A stretch of 64,000 nt of DNA from Sphingomonas citri (GCF_019429485.1 NZ_JAHXZN010000001.1:310001-374000), one strand, 5' to 3'; counted from the stretch's first letter, positions 1 to 8,778 are shown. The notes: generated from the letters alone by a model not told the origin. Made by a program: numbers and translations.

Positions 1-522
1 GCCGCGGTGCCCTCGATCATCTTCGGGTTGCTCGGGCTCGCCGTGTTCCTCGGCACGTTCCACATGCCGCGCTCGGCCGCGCTGGTCGGCGGGCTGACGC
101 TCGCGCTGATGACCACCCCGGTGATCGTGATCGCGGCGCGCAACGCGATCGGGGCGGTACCGCCCTCGATCCGCGACGCCGCGCGCGCGCTCGGCGCCTC
201 GCCGGTGCAGGTGGTGTTCCACCACGTGCTGCCGCTGGCGCTGCCCGGCATCCTCACCGGCACGATCATCGGCATGGCGCGGGCGCTCGGCGAAACCGCG
301 CCGCTGCTGATGATCGGCATGCGCGCCTTCATCGCCGCGCCGCCCGAGCGGCTGACCGATCCGGCGACGGTGCTGCCGGTGCAGATCTTCCTTTGGTCCG
401 ACGACGTGCAGGCGGGCTTCGTCGAGAAGACCTCGGCCGCCATCATCGTGCTGCTCGTGTTCCTGCTGGCGATGAACGGTCTCGCCATCTACCTCCGCAA
501 CCGCTTCGAGACCCGCTGGTGA
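1..522 (+). CDS. pstA: Phosphate ABC transporter permease PstA, C-terminal part
   Basis: This is the C-terminal 173 residues of an inner-membrane permease of the high-affinity phosphate importer; the start lies outside the window. It has several hydrophobic helices and the binding-protein-dependent transport signature (about residues 57-85 of the visible part: DAARALGAS, then a conserved LPLALPGI), which contacts the ATPase. The next gene is pstB, and the stop codon overlaps its ATG by one base (TGATG), so the two are translationally coupled. PstA rather than PstC is inferred from its place directly before pstB and from the ALGETAPLL motif typical of PstA. Confidence 0.93.
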   Translation, partial: AAVPSIIFGLLGLAVFLGTFHMPRSAALVGGLTLALMTTPVIVIAARNAIGAVPPSIRDAARALGASPVQVVFHHVLPLALPGILTGTIIGMARALGETAPLLMIGMRAFIAAPPERLTDPATVLPVQIFLWSDDVQAGFVEKTSAAIIVLLVFLLAMNGLAIYLRNRFETRW

Positions 523-1289
523 TGAGCAACGCCCCGCCCAAGATGACCGCGAGCGGCGTCGACGTCTTCTACGGCGCGAAGCAGGCGATCCGGAACGTCA
601 GCATCGACGTGCGCCAGGAGGACGTCACCGCCTTCATCGGCCCGTCGGGCTGCGGCAAGTCCACCTTCCTGCGCACGCTCAACCGCATGAACGACACGAT
701 CCCGGGCGCGCGCGTCTCGGGCGATATCCGGCTCGACGGCGAGGACGTCTATGCCAAGACGATGGACGTGGTGCAGCTGCGCGCGCGCGTCGGCATGGTG
801 TTCCAGAAGCCCAACCCCTTCCCCAAGTCGATCTTCGAGAATGTCGCCTACGGCCCCCGCATCCACGGATTGGCGCGCTCCAGGGCGGATCTCGCGCAGA
901 TCGTCGAGCGCTCGCTCACGCGCGCGGGGCTGTGGAACGAGGTGAAGGACCGGCTCGGCGACTCCGGCACCGCTTTGTCGGGCGGGCAGCAGCAGAGGCT
1001 GTGCATCGCCCGCGCCATCGCCGTCGATCCCGAGGTGATCCTGATGGACGAGCCGTGCAGCGCGCTCGATCCCGTCGCCACCGCGCGGATCGAGGAGCTG
1101 ATCCACGACCTGCGCGGGCGCTACGCCATCGTAATCGTCACGCACAACATGCAACAGGCGGCGCGGGTGAGCCAGCGCACCGCCTTCTTCCACCTCGGCC
1201 AATTGGTCGAATACGGCGATACGTCCGACATCTTCACCAACCCGCGTGAGGAGCGGACGAAGGACTATATCACCGGGCGCTACGGCTGA
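522..1289 (+). CDS. pstB: Phosphate ABC transporter ATP-binding protein PstB
   Basis: This is the cytoplasmic ATPase that powers phosphate import through PstCA, 255 residues and of normal family length. It shows a Walker A motif (GPSGCGKST), a Q-loop region ([12 protein letters not shown], typical of PstB), the ABC signature ([14 protein letters not shown]) and a Walker B motif ([13 protein letters not shown]), followed by the switch histidine in VTHNMQQA. The ATG at 522 overlaps the pstA stop. A longer reading in the same frame that begins inside pstA is not needed. phoU follows 17 bases downstream. Confidence 0.97.
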   Translation: MSNAPPKMTASGVDVFYGAKQAIRNVSIDVRQEDVTAFIGPSGCGKSTFLRTLNRMNDTIPGARVSGDIRLDGEDVYAKTMDVVQLRARVGMVFQKPNPFPKSIFENVAYGPRIHGLARSRADLAQIVERSLTRAGLWNEVKDRLGDSGTALSGGQQQRLCIARAIAVDPEVILMDEPCSALDPVATARIEELIHDLRGRYAIVIVTHNMQQAARVSQRTAFFHLGQLVEYGDTSDIFTNPREERTKDYITGRYG

Positions 1290-1306
1290 CAGACGGGACG
1301 GGACGG

Positions 1307-2005
1307 ATGGCGAACAGCCAGGAACACACGGTCAAGGCCTTCGACCAGGACATCGGCCAGCTGCGCGGGCTGATCTCGCAGATGGGCGGGCTGGCGGAGA
1401 GCGCGATCGCCGAGGCGATGGTGGCGCTGCAGCGCGGCGACGCCGAGCAGGCGGCGCGCGTCGCGGCGGGTGATCGCAAGATCGACGCGCTCGAGGCGGA
1501 GGTGGAGCGCACCGCGGTGCGGATCATCGCACTGCGCGCACCGATGGCGGACGACCTGCGCGAGGTCGTCGCCGCGCTCAAGATCGCGGGCGTGGTCGAG
1601 CGCATCGCCGATTATGCCAAGAACATCGCGCGCCGCGTGCCGCAGATCGAGAGCGAGCATCGCATCGACCCGATCTCCACCCTCCCCGCGATGGCCAAGA
1701 TGGCGTCGGAGATGGTCCACGCGGTGCTCGACGCCTTCGCCGCGCGCGATCCCGTAAAGGCACTGGCGGTATGCGAGAGCGACCGCGCGCTCGACGATTT
1801 CTACGACAGCATCTTCCGCACGCTCGTGACCTACATGGTCGAGAATCCGAAGACGATCAGCCAGTGCGCGCACCTGCTGTTCGTCGCCAAGAACCTCGAG
1901 CGGATCGGGGATCACGCCACCAACGTGGCGGAGATGGTCTATTTCGCGGCGACGGGGACGCGACTGACCGAACGCGACAAATCACACCACGGGGGTACCA
2001 TCTGA
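1307..2005 (+). CDS. phoU: Phosphate signalling protein PhoU
   Basis: This 232-residue, helix-rich cytoplasmic protein has two PhoU repeats (roughly residues 15-105 and 120-210). Conserved segments are visible around LRAPMADDLREVVAALKI and in the second repeat around LLFVAKNLERIGDHATNVAE, the hallmark metal-binding stretch. Known family role: PhoU links the Pst transporter to the PhoR/PhoB two-component system and represses the Pho regulon when phosphate is plentiful. It sits between pstB and phoB, and its TGA overlaps the phoB ATG. Confidence 0.96.
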   Translation: MANSQEHTVKAFDQDIGQLRGLISQMGGLAESAIAEAMVALQRGDAEQAARVAAGDRKIDALEAEVERTAVRIIALRAPMADDLREVVAALKIAGVVERIADYAKNIARRVPQIESEHRIDPISTLPAMAKMASEMVHAVLDAFAARDPVKALAVCESDRALDDFYDSIFRTLVTYMVENPKTISQCAHLLFVAKNLERIGDHATNVAEMVYFAATGTRLTERDKSHHGGTI

Positions 2006-2697
2006 TGGCCAAGGCCCGCATGCTGCTGGTGGAGGACGACGCCAGCCTCGCCGAACTGCTCGTGTGGCATTTCACGCGCGAGCATTTCGCGGTCCAGCAC
2101 ACGATCGACGGCGAGGAGGCACTCCTCATGGCCAAGGAGACGCCGCCGGACATCGTGCTGCTCGACTGGATGGTCGAGGGGATCTCGGGGATCGAGGTGT
2201 GCCGCCGCCTCCGCCGCGCCGCCGAGACGCAGAACGTGCCGATCATCATGCTCACCGCGCGCGGCGAGGAGGAGGACCGCGTCCGGGGGCTGGAGACCGG
2301 CGCGGACGATTACGTCACCAAACCCTTCTCGCCGCGCGAGCTGGTGGCGCGAGTCGGCGCGGTGCTGCGCCGCGTCCGCCCCGCGCTGGCGGGCGAGCAG
2401 CTCACCTATGCCGACCTCGAGATGGACACGGTCGGCCACAAGGTCCGCCGCGGCGGCGAGGTGGTCGCGCTGGGACCGACCGAGTTTCGCCTGCTCAAGC
2501 ATTTCCTCGAGCATCCCGGCCATGTCTTCTCGCGCGAGCGGCTGCTCGACAGCGTCTGGGGCCACGATAGCGACATCGAGAGCCGCACCGTCGACGTTCA
2601 CATCCGCCGCCTGCGCAAGGCGATCAACGAGGGCGGCCGACCCGACATCATCCGCACCGTACGCTCCGCCGGTTACGCGCTAGATACGGGGCATTGA
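2005..2697 (+). CDS. phoB: Phosphate regulon response regulator PhoB
   Basis: This is a 230-residue OmpR/PhoB-family response regulator. The receiver domain (about 5-118) has the acidic pair at residues 11-12, the phospho-acceptor Asp54 in VLLDWM and the conserved Lys in VTKPFSPREL. A winged-helix DNA-binding domain follows (about 130-227), with GPTEFRLLKHF and SRTVDVHIRRLRKA. Its position after pstB-phoU supports PhoB over other paralogues. The cognate kinase PhoR is not downstream and presumably lies before the pst genes. The start is fixed by the TGATG junction with phoU. Confidence 0.95.
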   Translation: MAKARMLLVEDDASLAELLVWHFTREHFAVQHTIDGEEALLMAKETPPDIVLLDWMVEGISGIEVCRRLRRAAETQNVPIIMLTARGEEEDRVRGLETGADDYVTKPFSPRELVARVGAVLRRVRPALAGEQLTYADLEMDTVGHKVRRGGEVVALGPTEFRLLKHFLEHPGHVFSRERLLDSVWGHDSDIESRTVDVHIRRLRKAINEGGRPDIIRTVRSAGYALDTGH

Positions 2698-2919
2698 GCG
2701 CGTCTTCAAATACTTAGCTCTCAAGGACGCGGGACGGTGAAGCGCTGAAGGCGAAGCCCCGGGTTCCCACCTCCGGGTGATCGCGGTCTTTTCCGAGACA
2801 TGTTGCCCGCTTCTCTTCGGTGCGCCGGCGCAACGAGGGACCTTTTCTCGCCGCCAGTTCGTTGGCCGACCCGCGTGACTTAACGCGTTTCTGACCGAAC
2901 GCACGGCAGGAGAGAGAAC

Positions 2920-3438
2920 ATGAAGACGATCCTTCTGGCAGCAGCCGCCGTCATCGCCGTCCCGACGATGGCGATCGCCCAGGACACTCCGCAGCAGACG
3001 CCGCAAACCGGCACGATGCAGCCCGACACCACCACCGCGCCCGACGCCACCGCGCCGGCCGACGCGGCCCCGGCGCCTTCGGCCGACACCACCGCCGATC
3101 CGGCGATGAGCCAGCAGCAGGCGCCGATGCAGAGCGCGCCCTCGACCGGTGATGCCGCGACGCCGCCGTCGGCCAGCCCGGCGTCGCCGCAGCCCGCCGC
3201 GGGTGGTGCGATGGGCACCGAGACCGCTGGGGGCTACCAGCCGTCGCAGCCGGCGCTGTCCGGCACGCCGCAGCCCGGCGCGACCGTGCGCTTCCAGCCC
3301 GCGCCGTCGCCCGATCAGGCCTATCCGGCGCCCGCGGCCAAGTCGGAGTACCCCGTCTGCAAGAAGGGCCAGTATGACGGCTGCATGCAGGCGAGCGACG
3401 CCGGCGGCAAGAAGCGCGCGCGCGCGCGTCGTCGCTGA
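2920..3438 (+). CDS. Exported Ala/Pro/Thr/Gln-rich protein of unknown function
   Basis: This 172-residue protein starts with a clear signal peptide (hydrophobic to about residue 20, ending AIAQ). The mature part is low complexity, rich in Ala, Pro, Gln, Thr and Asp up to about residue 140. The short C-terminal segment has two cysteines (PVCKKGQYDGCMQ) and ends in a strongly basic run of Arg and Lys. A good Shine-Dalgarno (AGGAGAGA) precedes the ATG. I do not recognise a characterised family. Extracytoplasmic location is inferred from the signal peptide. It lies 222 bases after phoB, and I saw no convincing Pho box in that gap. Confidence 0.8.
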   Translation: MKTILLAAAAVIAVPTMAIAQDTPQQTPQTGTMQPDTTTAPDATAPADAAPAPSADTTADPAMSQQQAPMQSAPSTGDAATPPSASPASPQPAAGGAMGTETAGGYQPSQPALSGTPQPGATVRFQPAPSPDQAYPAPAAKSEYPVCKKGQYDGCMQASDAGGKKRARARRR

Positions 3439-3482
3439 TCCAACGGTACGGGCTTCTCGCCCGTCCCGCACCTGACTAGGAG

Positions 3483-3511
3483 AGGCGCTCCATCGCACGA
3501 GGGGCGCCTTT
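3483..3511 (+). promoter_or_regulatory. Hairpin covering the likely ribosome binding site of the next gene
   Basis: AGGCGC (3483-3488) pairs with GCGCCT (3504-3509), with further G-C pairing inside, and is followed by TTTCCC and then the ATG at 3515. The purine run in the 3' arm (GAGGGGCG) is the best ribosome binding site candidate for the SDR gene. The element could be an attenuating hairpin or a weak terminator of the preceding gene. Confidence 0.3.
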
Positions 3512-3514
3512 CCC

Positions 3515-4414
3515 ATGTCCATCCGCTTCGACGACCGCGTCGCCATCGTCACCGGCGCCGGCGGCGGGCTCGGTCGGCACTATGCGCTCGAACTCGCGCG
3601 ACGCGGTGCGCGCGTCGTTGTCAACGATCTCGGCGGCGACCGCTCGGGCCAGGGCGGCTCCGACGCGGCGCAGGCGGTGGTCGAGGAGATCCGCGCCGCG
3701 GGCGGCGAGGCGATCGCCAACGGCGCCAGCGTGACTGATGTCGCCGCGATGGAAGAGATGGTCGCGCGCGCCCGCGAGGCCTGGGGCGGCGTCCACATCC
3801 TGATCAACAACGCCGGCGTGCTGCGCGACCGCACCTTCGCGAAGATGACGCCGGAGGATTTCGCGTTCGTCGTGGACGTCCACCTGATCGGCTCGGCCAA
3901 CGCGACCAAGGCGTGCTGGGAGACCTTCCGCGAGCAGCACTACGGTCGCGTGCTCATGACCGCGTCGTCGTCGGGCCTGTTCGGCAATTTCGGCCAGGCG
4001 AATTACGGCGCCGCCAAACTGGGTGTCGTCGGGCTGGCGCGCACCCTTCACCTCGAGGGCGCGCGCTACGGCATCCGCGTCAACACGATCGCGCCGGTGG
4101 CCGGTACGCGAATGACCGAGGAGCTTTTCCCGGCCGAAGCCTTCGCCGCCTTCGCCCCGGAAAAGGTCGCGCCTGCCGCGCTGTTCCTTGTCAGCGAGGA
4201 CGCGCCGAGCAACCAGATCGTCGGTGCCGGCGCCGGCGTGTTCCAGGCGAGCCAGATCACGCTCACGCCCGGTGTGCTGCTCGAGGGCGAGGCGCTTTCG
4301 CCCGAGGGCGTCGCGGCGCACTGGTCGGCGATCACCGACCGCACCGAAGAGATCGTGCCCGAGTCCGGCGCGGCGCAGGCGATGCTGATCGGGGCGAGAC
4401 TCACGCGCGGCTGA
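3515..4414 (+). CDS. SDR-family (3R)-hydroxyacyl-CoA dehydrogenase-like oxidoreductase
   Basis: This is a classical short-chain dehydrogenase of 299 residues. It shows the TGAGGGLG cofactor-binding loop near the N-terminus, an NDLGGDRSGQG segment typical of the MFE-2/hydroxyacyl-CoA dehydrogenase branch, NNAG at about 94-97, a catalytic Ser in TASSSGLFGNFGQ and the YGAAK catalytic Tyr/Lys. The C-terminal extension of about 60 residues also fits the MFE-2 type. The likely reaction is NAD(P)-dependent oxidation of 3-hydroxyacyl-CoA, but the exact substrate cannot be read from sequence. No partner hydratase or thiolase is adjacent. Confidence 0.85.
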   Translation: MSIRFDDRVAIVTGAGGGLGRHYALELARRGARVVVNDLGGDRSGQGGSDAAQAVVEEIRAAGGEAIANGASVTDVAAMEEMVARAREAWGGVHILINNAGVLRDRTFAKMTPEDFAFVVDVHLIGSANATKACWETFREQHYGRVLMTASSSGLFGNFGQANYGAAKLGVVGLARTLHLEGARYGIRVNTIAPVAGTRMTEELFPAEAFAAFAPEKVAPAALFLVSEDAPSNQIVGAGAGVFQASQITLTPGVLLEGEALSPEGVAAHWSAITDRTEEIVPESGAAQAMLIGARLTRG

Positions 4415-4480
4415 GCGACCGGTCCGATCGGGTCACGCGGTAGGTTGCGCACCGACGATATCGCCGCGACAGTCACCCGC

Positions 4481-5506
4481 ATGTACAGCGACAGCGACCT
4501 CGATCAGGCGGTGACGGCGGGCGTGCTTCCGCCGCAGCTTGCCGCCGACTTCCGCGACTATGTCGCCGCCCAGCGCGCGACCCCGGCGGTGGACGAGGAG
4601 CACTTCCGCTTTCTGACCGGCTTCAACGACATCTTCGTCACCATCGCCATCACGTTGCTGCTCGTCGCGGTGGCGCAGCTCGGCGGGCTTTTGGCCCCCG
4701 CGGCGGGTGCGGCGGCGATCGCTGCCACTTCCTGGGTACTCGCGCTCTACTTCACCGCGCGTCGGCGCATGGCTCTGCCCAGCATCGTGCTGCTGCTGAC
4801 CTTCGTCGGCGGCATCGCGGCCGCGATCGTCGCGATCCCGGCGCCGCACGCCATCCTCGTCGACGACCGATCGAGCGCCACCGCGGTCAGTGCGGCGGCC
4901 GGACTGGCCGCGCTCGGAGCCTGGGCGCACTGGCGGCGATTTCGCGTGCCCATCACCCCAGCGGCTGGCGCCGCCGCTTCGGTCGGCCTCGTCATCAGCC
5001 TGATCGTGGCGGCGGTACCGACCGCGCGGCCGCTCGTCTGGGCGATGCTCCTCGCCGGCGGACTCGCCGTGTTCGGCTATGCGATGCGCTGGGACATGAG
5101 CGACCCGCGCCGCGAGACGCGGCGAGCCGACGTCGCTTTCTGGCTCCACCTCGTCGCCGCGCCGATGATCGCGCATCCTGTGTTCCAGCTGCTCGGCGTG
5201 TTCGAGGATCAACTGGCGCTCGGCACCGCCGTCGTCGTGCTGCTGCTCTACCTGGTGTTCGCGCTGGTGGCCCTGGCGATCGACCGTCGCGCCCTGTTGG
5301 TGTCGAGCCTCGTCTATGTGCTCTACGCGATGTCGGCGCTGATCCGCACCACCGGGGCGGTGGAACTCTCCGCCGCGCTCACCGCGCTGGTCATCGGTGC
5401 GGCGCTGCTGTCGCTGTCCGCTTTCTGGCAGGGGATCCGCGCGCGCTTGGTCCTGCGACTGGGTGCGCTCGGCCGGCGGCTGCCGCCGATCGCCGCGGCG
5501 ATCTGA
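4481..5506 (+). CDS. Polytopic membrane protein of unknown function (DUF2157-like)
   Basis: This is a 341-residue integral membrane protein. A soluble N-terminal stretch (about 1-45: MYSDSDLDQAVTAGVLPPQ...) resembles the N-terminal helical part of DUF2157-type proteins, and is followed by about ten hydrophobic segments. I chose the ATG at 4481 over an in-frame TTG at 4445 because the MYSDSDLDQAV beginning looks natural; neither has a strong Shine-Dalgarno. It is convergent with the DUF2794 gene, 43 bases away. Function is unknown. Confidence 0.75.
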   Translation: MYSDSDLDQAVTAGVLPPQLAADFRDYVAAQRATPAVDEEHFRFLTGFNDIFVTIAITLLLVAVAQLGGLLAPAAGAAAIAATSWVLALYFTARRRMALPSIVLLLTFVGGIAAAIVAIPAPHAILVDDRSSATAVSAAAGLAALGAWAHWRRFRVPITPAAGAAASVGLVISLIVAAVPTARPLVWAMLLAGGLAVFGYAMRWDMSDPRRETRRADVAFWLHLVAAPMIAHPVFQLLGVFEDQLALGTAVVVLLLYLVFALVALAIDRRALLVSSLVYVLYAMSALIRTTGAVELSAALTALVIGAALLSLSAFWQGIRARLVLRLGALGRRLPPIAAAI

Positions 5507-5549
5507 CGTCGGGGGACGCGACCGGCGGCGAAAGGGCCGCTACGTCGAC

Positions 5550-5891
5550 CTACTCCTCGACGAGCTTCATCAGCCGCCGCTCGACCGGAGCGAGGACCGG
5601 GCCGAGCTCATGGCCGCGACGGACCACCTGCCCCGCCTCACCCACCAGCGCCCACATGCCCTGACGCTGGCGCAGCGCCGGGCGCTTCTCGATACGGAAC
5701 TCGGGACGCTCGGCGGTCCGGCGGAAGGCGCTGAAGACCGCGGCGTCGCGGCCCAGGTCGATGGCGTAGTCACGCCAGTGGCCGGCCGCGACCATGCGAC
5801 CGTAGAGATCGAGGATGCGATTGAGCTCGAGCCGCTCGAAGCCGACCTGGATCGGCCGCGTGCCGCCCGGGAAAGGTGTGACGATCCCCAT
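5550..5891 (-). CDS. DUF2794 family protein
   Basis: This small cytoplasmic protein of 113 residues begins MGIVTPFPGG and carries the conserved core FERLELNRILDLYGRMVAAG and WRDYAIDLG typical of the alphaproteobacterial DUF2794 family. No catalytic motif is evident. Its ATG overlaps the stop of the upstream serine acetyltransferase gene by one base (TGATG), so it is co-translated with it. Function is not known. Confidence 0.85.
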   Translation of the reverse strand: MGIVTPFPGGTRPIQVGFERLELNRILDLYGRMVAAGHWRDYAIDLGRDAAVFSAFRRTAERPEFRIEKRPALRQRQGMWALVGEAGQVVRRGHELGPVLAPVERRLMKLVEE

Positions 5892-6577
5892 CAGGCGCGA
5901 TCGCGCTCCGGCTGGTCGCCGCGCTCGGCGATCAGCGCGTCGAGCCGCTTCTTCATTGCCTCGAGCTCGCAACGCAGGATCTCGACCTTCTGCGTCGCAG
6001 GATCGAACACCTCGCTGCATGGGGTCCCATAAGGCACGAAGCGCGGCTCGGGTGCGGCGCCGCCTTCGACCATCGTCGGGCGCGCCGGGATACCGACCAT
6101 CACCGCGCCGGCGGGGACGTCCCGCGTCACCACCGCGTTCGCGCCGACCCTGGCCCGCGGGCCGACCAGGATCGGGCCGAGCACCTGCGCGCCCGAGCCG
6201 ATGATCGCGCCGTCGGCGATGGTCGGGTGGCGCTTGCCCGCGACACCGTTGTCGGGGCTGGTGCCACCGAGCGTGACGCACTGGTAGATGGTGACGTCGT
6301 CGCCGATCTCCGCGGTCTCACCGATCACCACGAAGCCATGGTCGATGAAGAAGCGCCGACCGATCTTGGCGCCGGGATGGATGTCAATCGCGGTGAGCAG
6401 CCGCGACACATGGTTCACCACGCGCGCGCCCAGGAACCAGCGGCGGCGATAGAGCCGATGAGCGACGCGATGGAAGCCGAGCGCCCACACCCCCGGGTAG
6501 GTGAGGATCTCGAGCCGCGAGTGCGGGGCGGGATCGCGCGCGCGGATCGAGTCGAGATATTCGTTCAGTCGCGCCAT
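5891..6577 (-). CDS. cysE: Serine O-acetyltransferase
   Basis: This is a left-handed beta-helix acetyltransferase of 228 residues that makes O-acetylserine for cysteine synthesis. The conserved core reads IHPGAKIG, then FIDHGFVVIGETAEIGDDV and YQCVTLGG, followed by hexapeptide repeats (VGANAVVTRDVP). The C-terminal tail (about 195-228) is helical and charged, longer than in minimal SAT proteins. I chose the ATG at 6577 (MARLNEYLDSIRARD), which has GGGGA about six bases upstream; an in-frame start 66 bases earlier has no support. It is divergent from a TSUP permease, which suggests a sulfur-metabolism locus. Confidence 0.9.
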   Translation of the reverse strand: MARLNEYLDSIRARDPAPHSRLEILTYPGVWALGFHRVAHRLYRRRWFLGARVVNHVSRLLTAIDIHPGAKIGRRFFIDHGFVVIGETAEIGDDVTIYQCVTLGGTSPDNGVAGKRHPTIADGAIIGSGAQVLGPILVGPRARVGANAVVTRDVPAGAVMVGIPARPTMVEGGAAPEPRFVPYGTPCSEVFDPATQKVEILRCELEAMKKRLDALIAERGDQPERDRA

Positions 6578-6775
6578 CCGTATCCCCGCCGGCCCCCCTT
6601 CGACCGCCGGCCGCGCCGACGCTCGATCATGGTTGTCGCCCACAGATAAGGCGAACGCGCGGCGGTTTCCATAAGCGCCGCTTGCGTGCCGTAAACTCGA
6701 ATTTCCTATCGCGGTTGTAGATGTTGGCTCAAGCCCTTAGCATCGGGCACGCGGCGGGCGCGATCAGGAAGGTGC

Positions 6776-7546
6776 ATGCAGTTACTCTCTCAGCTGGACG
6801 TCGCCGGCCTGCTTCCGTTCATCGCCGTCGGTTTCGGTGCCCAGCTCGTCGATGGCGCGCTCGGCATGGCCTTCGGCGTGATCTGCAACACGCTGCTCGT
6901 GGCGGTGATGGGAGTGGCGCCCGCGCGCGCCTCGGCCAACGTCCATATCGTCGAGACCTTCACCACCGCGGTGTCGGGGATCAGCCACGCCTTGCACGGC
7001 AACATCGACCGTAGGCTGTTCCTGCGCCTGCTGATCCCGGGTGTTATCGGCGGGGTCACTGGTGCCTATCTGCTCACCAACCTCGACGGCAACACGGTCA
7101 AACCCTTCGTGCTCGGCTATCTCATCGCGGTAGGCGTCTATCTGCTGATCCGCGGGCTGCTCTTCCCGCCCAAGGTGAGCAAGCCCAAGGTGGTCGAGCC
7201 GCTCGGATTGATCGGCGGCTTCATGGACGCCGCGGGCGGCGGCGGCTGGGGACCGATCGTCACCTCCAACCTGCTCGTCCAGGGCGTCGAACCGCGCAAG
7301 GTGGTCGGCACGGTCAGCGCGGTGGAATTCTTCCTCACCACGATCGTCTCGGCGACCTTCATCTATCATCTCGGCGTGAAGGACTTCGCCACCGCCACGA
7401 TCGGCCTGCTGATCGGGGGCGTCGTCGCCGCGCCGTTCGGCGCCCTGTTCGCCAGACGCATACCGATGAAGGTGATGCTGGTGCTGGTCGGTGCGGTGCT
7501 GACGATCACCAGCACTTACGGCTTCGTGCGCGCGGTGCTGATGTGA
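6776..7546 (+). CDS. TauE/SafE (TSUP) family sulfite exporter-like permease
   Basis: This is a 256-residue inner-membrane protein with eight or so hydrophobic segments. The N-terminal motif GFGAQLVDGALGMAFGV and its degenerate counterpart GGFMDAAGGGGWGPI are the two inverted-repeat signatures of the TSUP family. Members export or import sulfite, sulfonates or other organosulfur anions. The divergent serine acetyltransferase gene, 198 bases away, favours a role with sulfite or sulfur assimilation. That is inference; the substrate cannot be read from the protein. Confidence 0.88.
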   Translation: MQLLSQLDVAGLLPFIAVGFGAQLVDGALGMAFGVICNTLLVAVMGVAPARASANVHIVETFTTAVSGISHALHGNIDRRLFLRLLIPGVIGGVTGAYLLTNLDGNTVKPFVLGYLIAVGVYLLIRGLLFPPKVSKPKVVEPLGLIGGFMDAAGGGGWGPIVTSNLLVQGVEPRKVVGTVSAVEFFLTTIVSATFIYHLGVKDFATATIGLLIGGVVAAPFGALFARRIPMKVMLVLVGAVLTITSTYGFVRAVLM

Positions 7547-7554
7547 CCTCGCTG

Positions 7555-7581
7555 CCCCGGCGCGTCCGCCGCGCCGGGGCG
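7555..7581. terminator. Strong hairpin between convergent genes
   Basis: An 11-bp perfect stem (GCCCCGGCGCG, 7555-7565) pairs with 7571-7581 around a five-base loop. It fills the 40-base gap between the convergent TSUP and ahpD genes. There is no T-run on either side, so it may stop transcription only weakly or protect 3' ends. Confidence 0.55.
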
Positions 7582-7586
7582 TCGGC

Positions 7587-8108
7587 TCAGGCGCTGACCG
7601 CGTGGACCGTGGCGACCGCCTTCATCACCGAGGCGACGCGCACCGCGGACTGGATCACCTCGGCGGTGACGCCCGCCTTTTTGAGCACCTGCTCGTGGCT
7701 GTCGATGCACATGCCGCAGCCGTTCATCGCGCTGACCGCCAGGCTGAACAGCTCGAAGTCGACCTTGTCGATCCCGGGCGCCGCGATCACGTTCATGCGC
7801 AGCTTGGCGGGCATGCGCTGGTACTCGTCGTTCCCGGCAAGGTGCGTGAAGCGATAATAGACGTTGTTCATCGCCATCACCGCCGCCGCGGCGCGCGCCG
7901 CATTGGCCGCCTCGGGCGAGAGCTTGTCGGCCGCCTCGGCCTCGGTCGCCTCGACCAGCGGCTTGTGCCCTGAACCGTGCGCGCAGGCGAGCAGCAGGCC
8001 GTATTTGCGCTGGTCGTTGAGCACCGTTTCGTTGAGCAAGGAACCGACGTTGAGCCGGATGTCCTTGGCGAAGTCGGGCAAGGTGCCCGCGAATTCCTTG
8101 AGTGCCAT
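7587..8108 (-). CDS. ahpD: Alkylhydroperoxidase AhpD
   Basis: This 173-residue, all-helical protein has the redox centre CGMCIDSHE (Cys131, Cys134, His138), which matches the AhpD active site. Known role: AhpD uses lipoylated SucB and Lpd to re-reduce the peroxidase AhpC, taking the place of AhpF. It lies downstream of ahpC on the same strand with a 124-base gap that contains a long inverted repeat. Length and motif are standard for the family. Confidence 0.95.
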   Translation of the reverse strand: MALKEFAGTLPDFAKDIRLNVGSLLNETVLNDQRKYGLLLACAHGSGHKPLVEATEAEAADKLSPEAANAARAAAAVMAMNNVYYRFTHLAGNDEYQRMPAKLRMNVIAAPGIDKVDFELFSLAVSAMNGCGMCIDSHEQVLKKAGVTAEVIQSAVRVASVMKAVATVHAVSA

Positions 8109-8127
8109 GTCTCTCTCTCGAACGTGA

Positions 8128-8187
8128 GTCGCCCCGGCGCGACCGGCCCCGGCGTATACGCGAGGGATCAGCCGCCGCCGGGGCGAC
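8128..8187. repeat. Inverted repeat between ahpC and ahpD
   Basis: GTCGCCCCGGCG (8128-8139) is a perfect 12-base inverted copy of 8176-8187, separated by 36 bases that contain smaller G/C palindromes. It may attenuate or process the ahpC-ahpD transcript, giving more ahpC than ahpD. It resembles the GC-rich intergenic palindromes elsewhere in the window. Confidence 0.5.
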
Positions 8188-8232
8188 AGGTAAGTGAAGG
8201 AGGCGGGACGCGCGGCCCCGCCCCCGGACAGA

Positions 8233-8778
8233 TCAGGCCGCGACCTGGAGGACGTCGTCGCCCTTGTTCCAATTGCACGGGCACAGCTCGTCGGTCTGCA
8301 GCGCGTCGAGCACGCGCAGCGTCTCGGCCGGGTTACGGCCGACGTTGAGGCCGTTGACCTGCACCGCCTGGATCACGTTGTCCGGATCGACGATGAAGGT
8401 CGCGCGGAACGCGACATGCTCGTTCTTGTCGACGATGCCGAGCGCGTCGGCCAGCGTGCGGCCGTTGTCCGCCAGCCACGGGAAGTCGGCTGCGGCGAGG
8501 TCCGGGTCCGACTTGCGCCACGCCAGGTGGACGTGCGCGGTGTCGGTCGAGGCGCCGATCAGCACCGCATCGCGATCCTCGAAGTCGCCCTTGATCTGGC
8601 TGTAGCCGACGATCTCGGTCGGGCACACGAAGGTGAAGTCCTTCGGCCAGTAGAACAGCACCTTCCACTTGCCAGGGTAGGCGGTGGTGAGGTCAAGCGT
8701 CTCGCCGGCAGGCAGCGCGCTGGTGCCCTGCTGAACGGGAACGGTGATGGCGGGGAACTGATCGCCGATGGTCAGCAT
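8233..8778 (-). CDS. ahpC: Alkyl hydroperoxide reductase AhpC (peroxiredoxin)
   Basis: This is a 181-residue peroxiredoxin. The peroxidatic cysteine is Cys52 in DFTFVCPTE, and the C-terminal pair Cys166/Cys168 in LCPCNWNKG matches the three-cysteine AhpC type known from mycobacteria, which is recycled by AhpD. It reduces peroxides in the cytoplasm. Its position next to ahpD and divergent from oxyR supports peroxide-inducible control. A Shine-Dalgarno (GGAGG) lies just before the ATG. Confidence 0.96.
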   Translation of the reverse strand: MLTIGDQFPAITVPVQQGTSALPAGETLDLTTAYPGKWKVLFYWPKDFTFVCPTEIVGYSQIKGDFEDRDAVLIGASTDTAHVHLAWRKSDPDLAAADFPWLADNGRTLADALGIVDKNEHVAFRATFIVDPDNVIQAVQVNGLNVGRNPAETLRVLDALQTDELCPCNWNKGDDVLQVAA

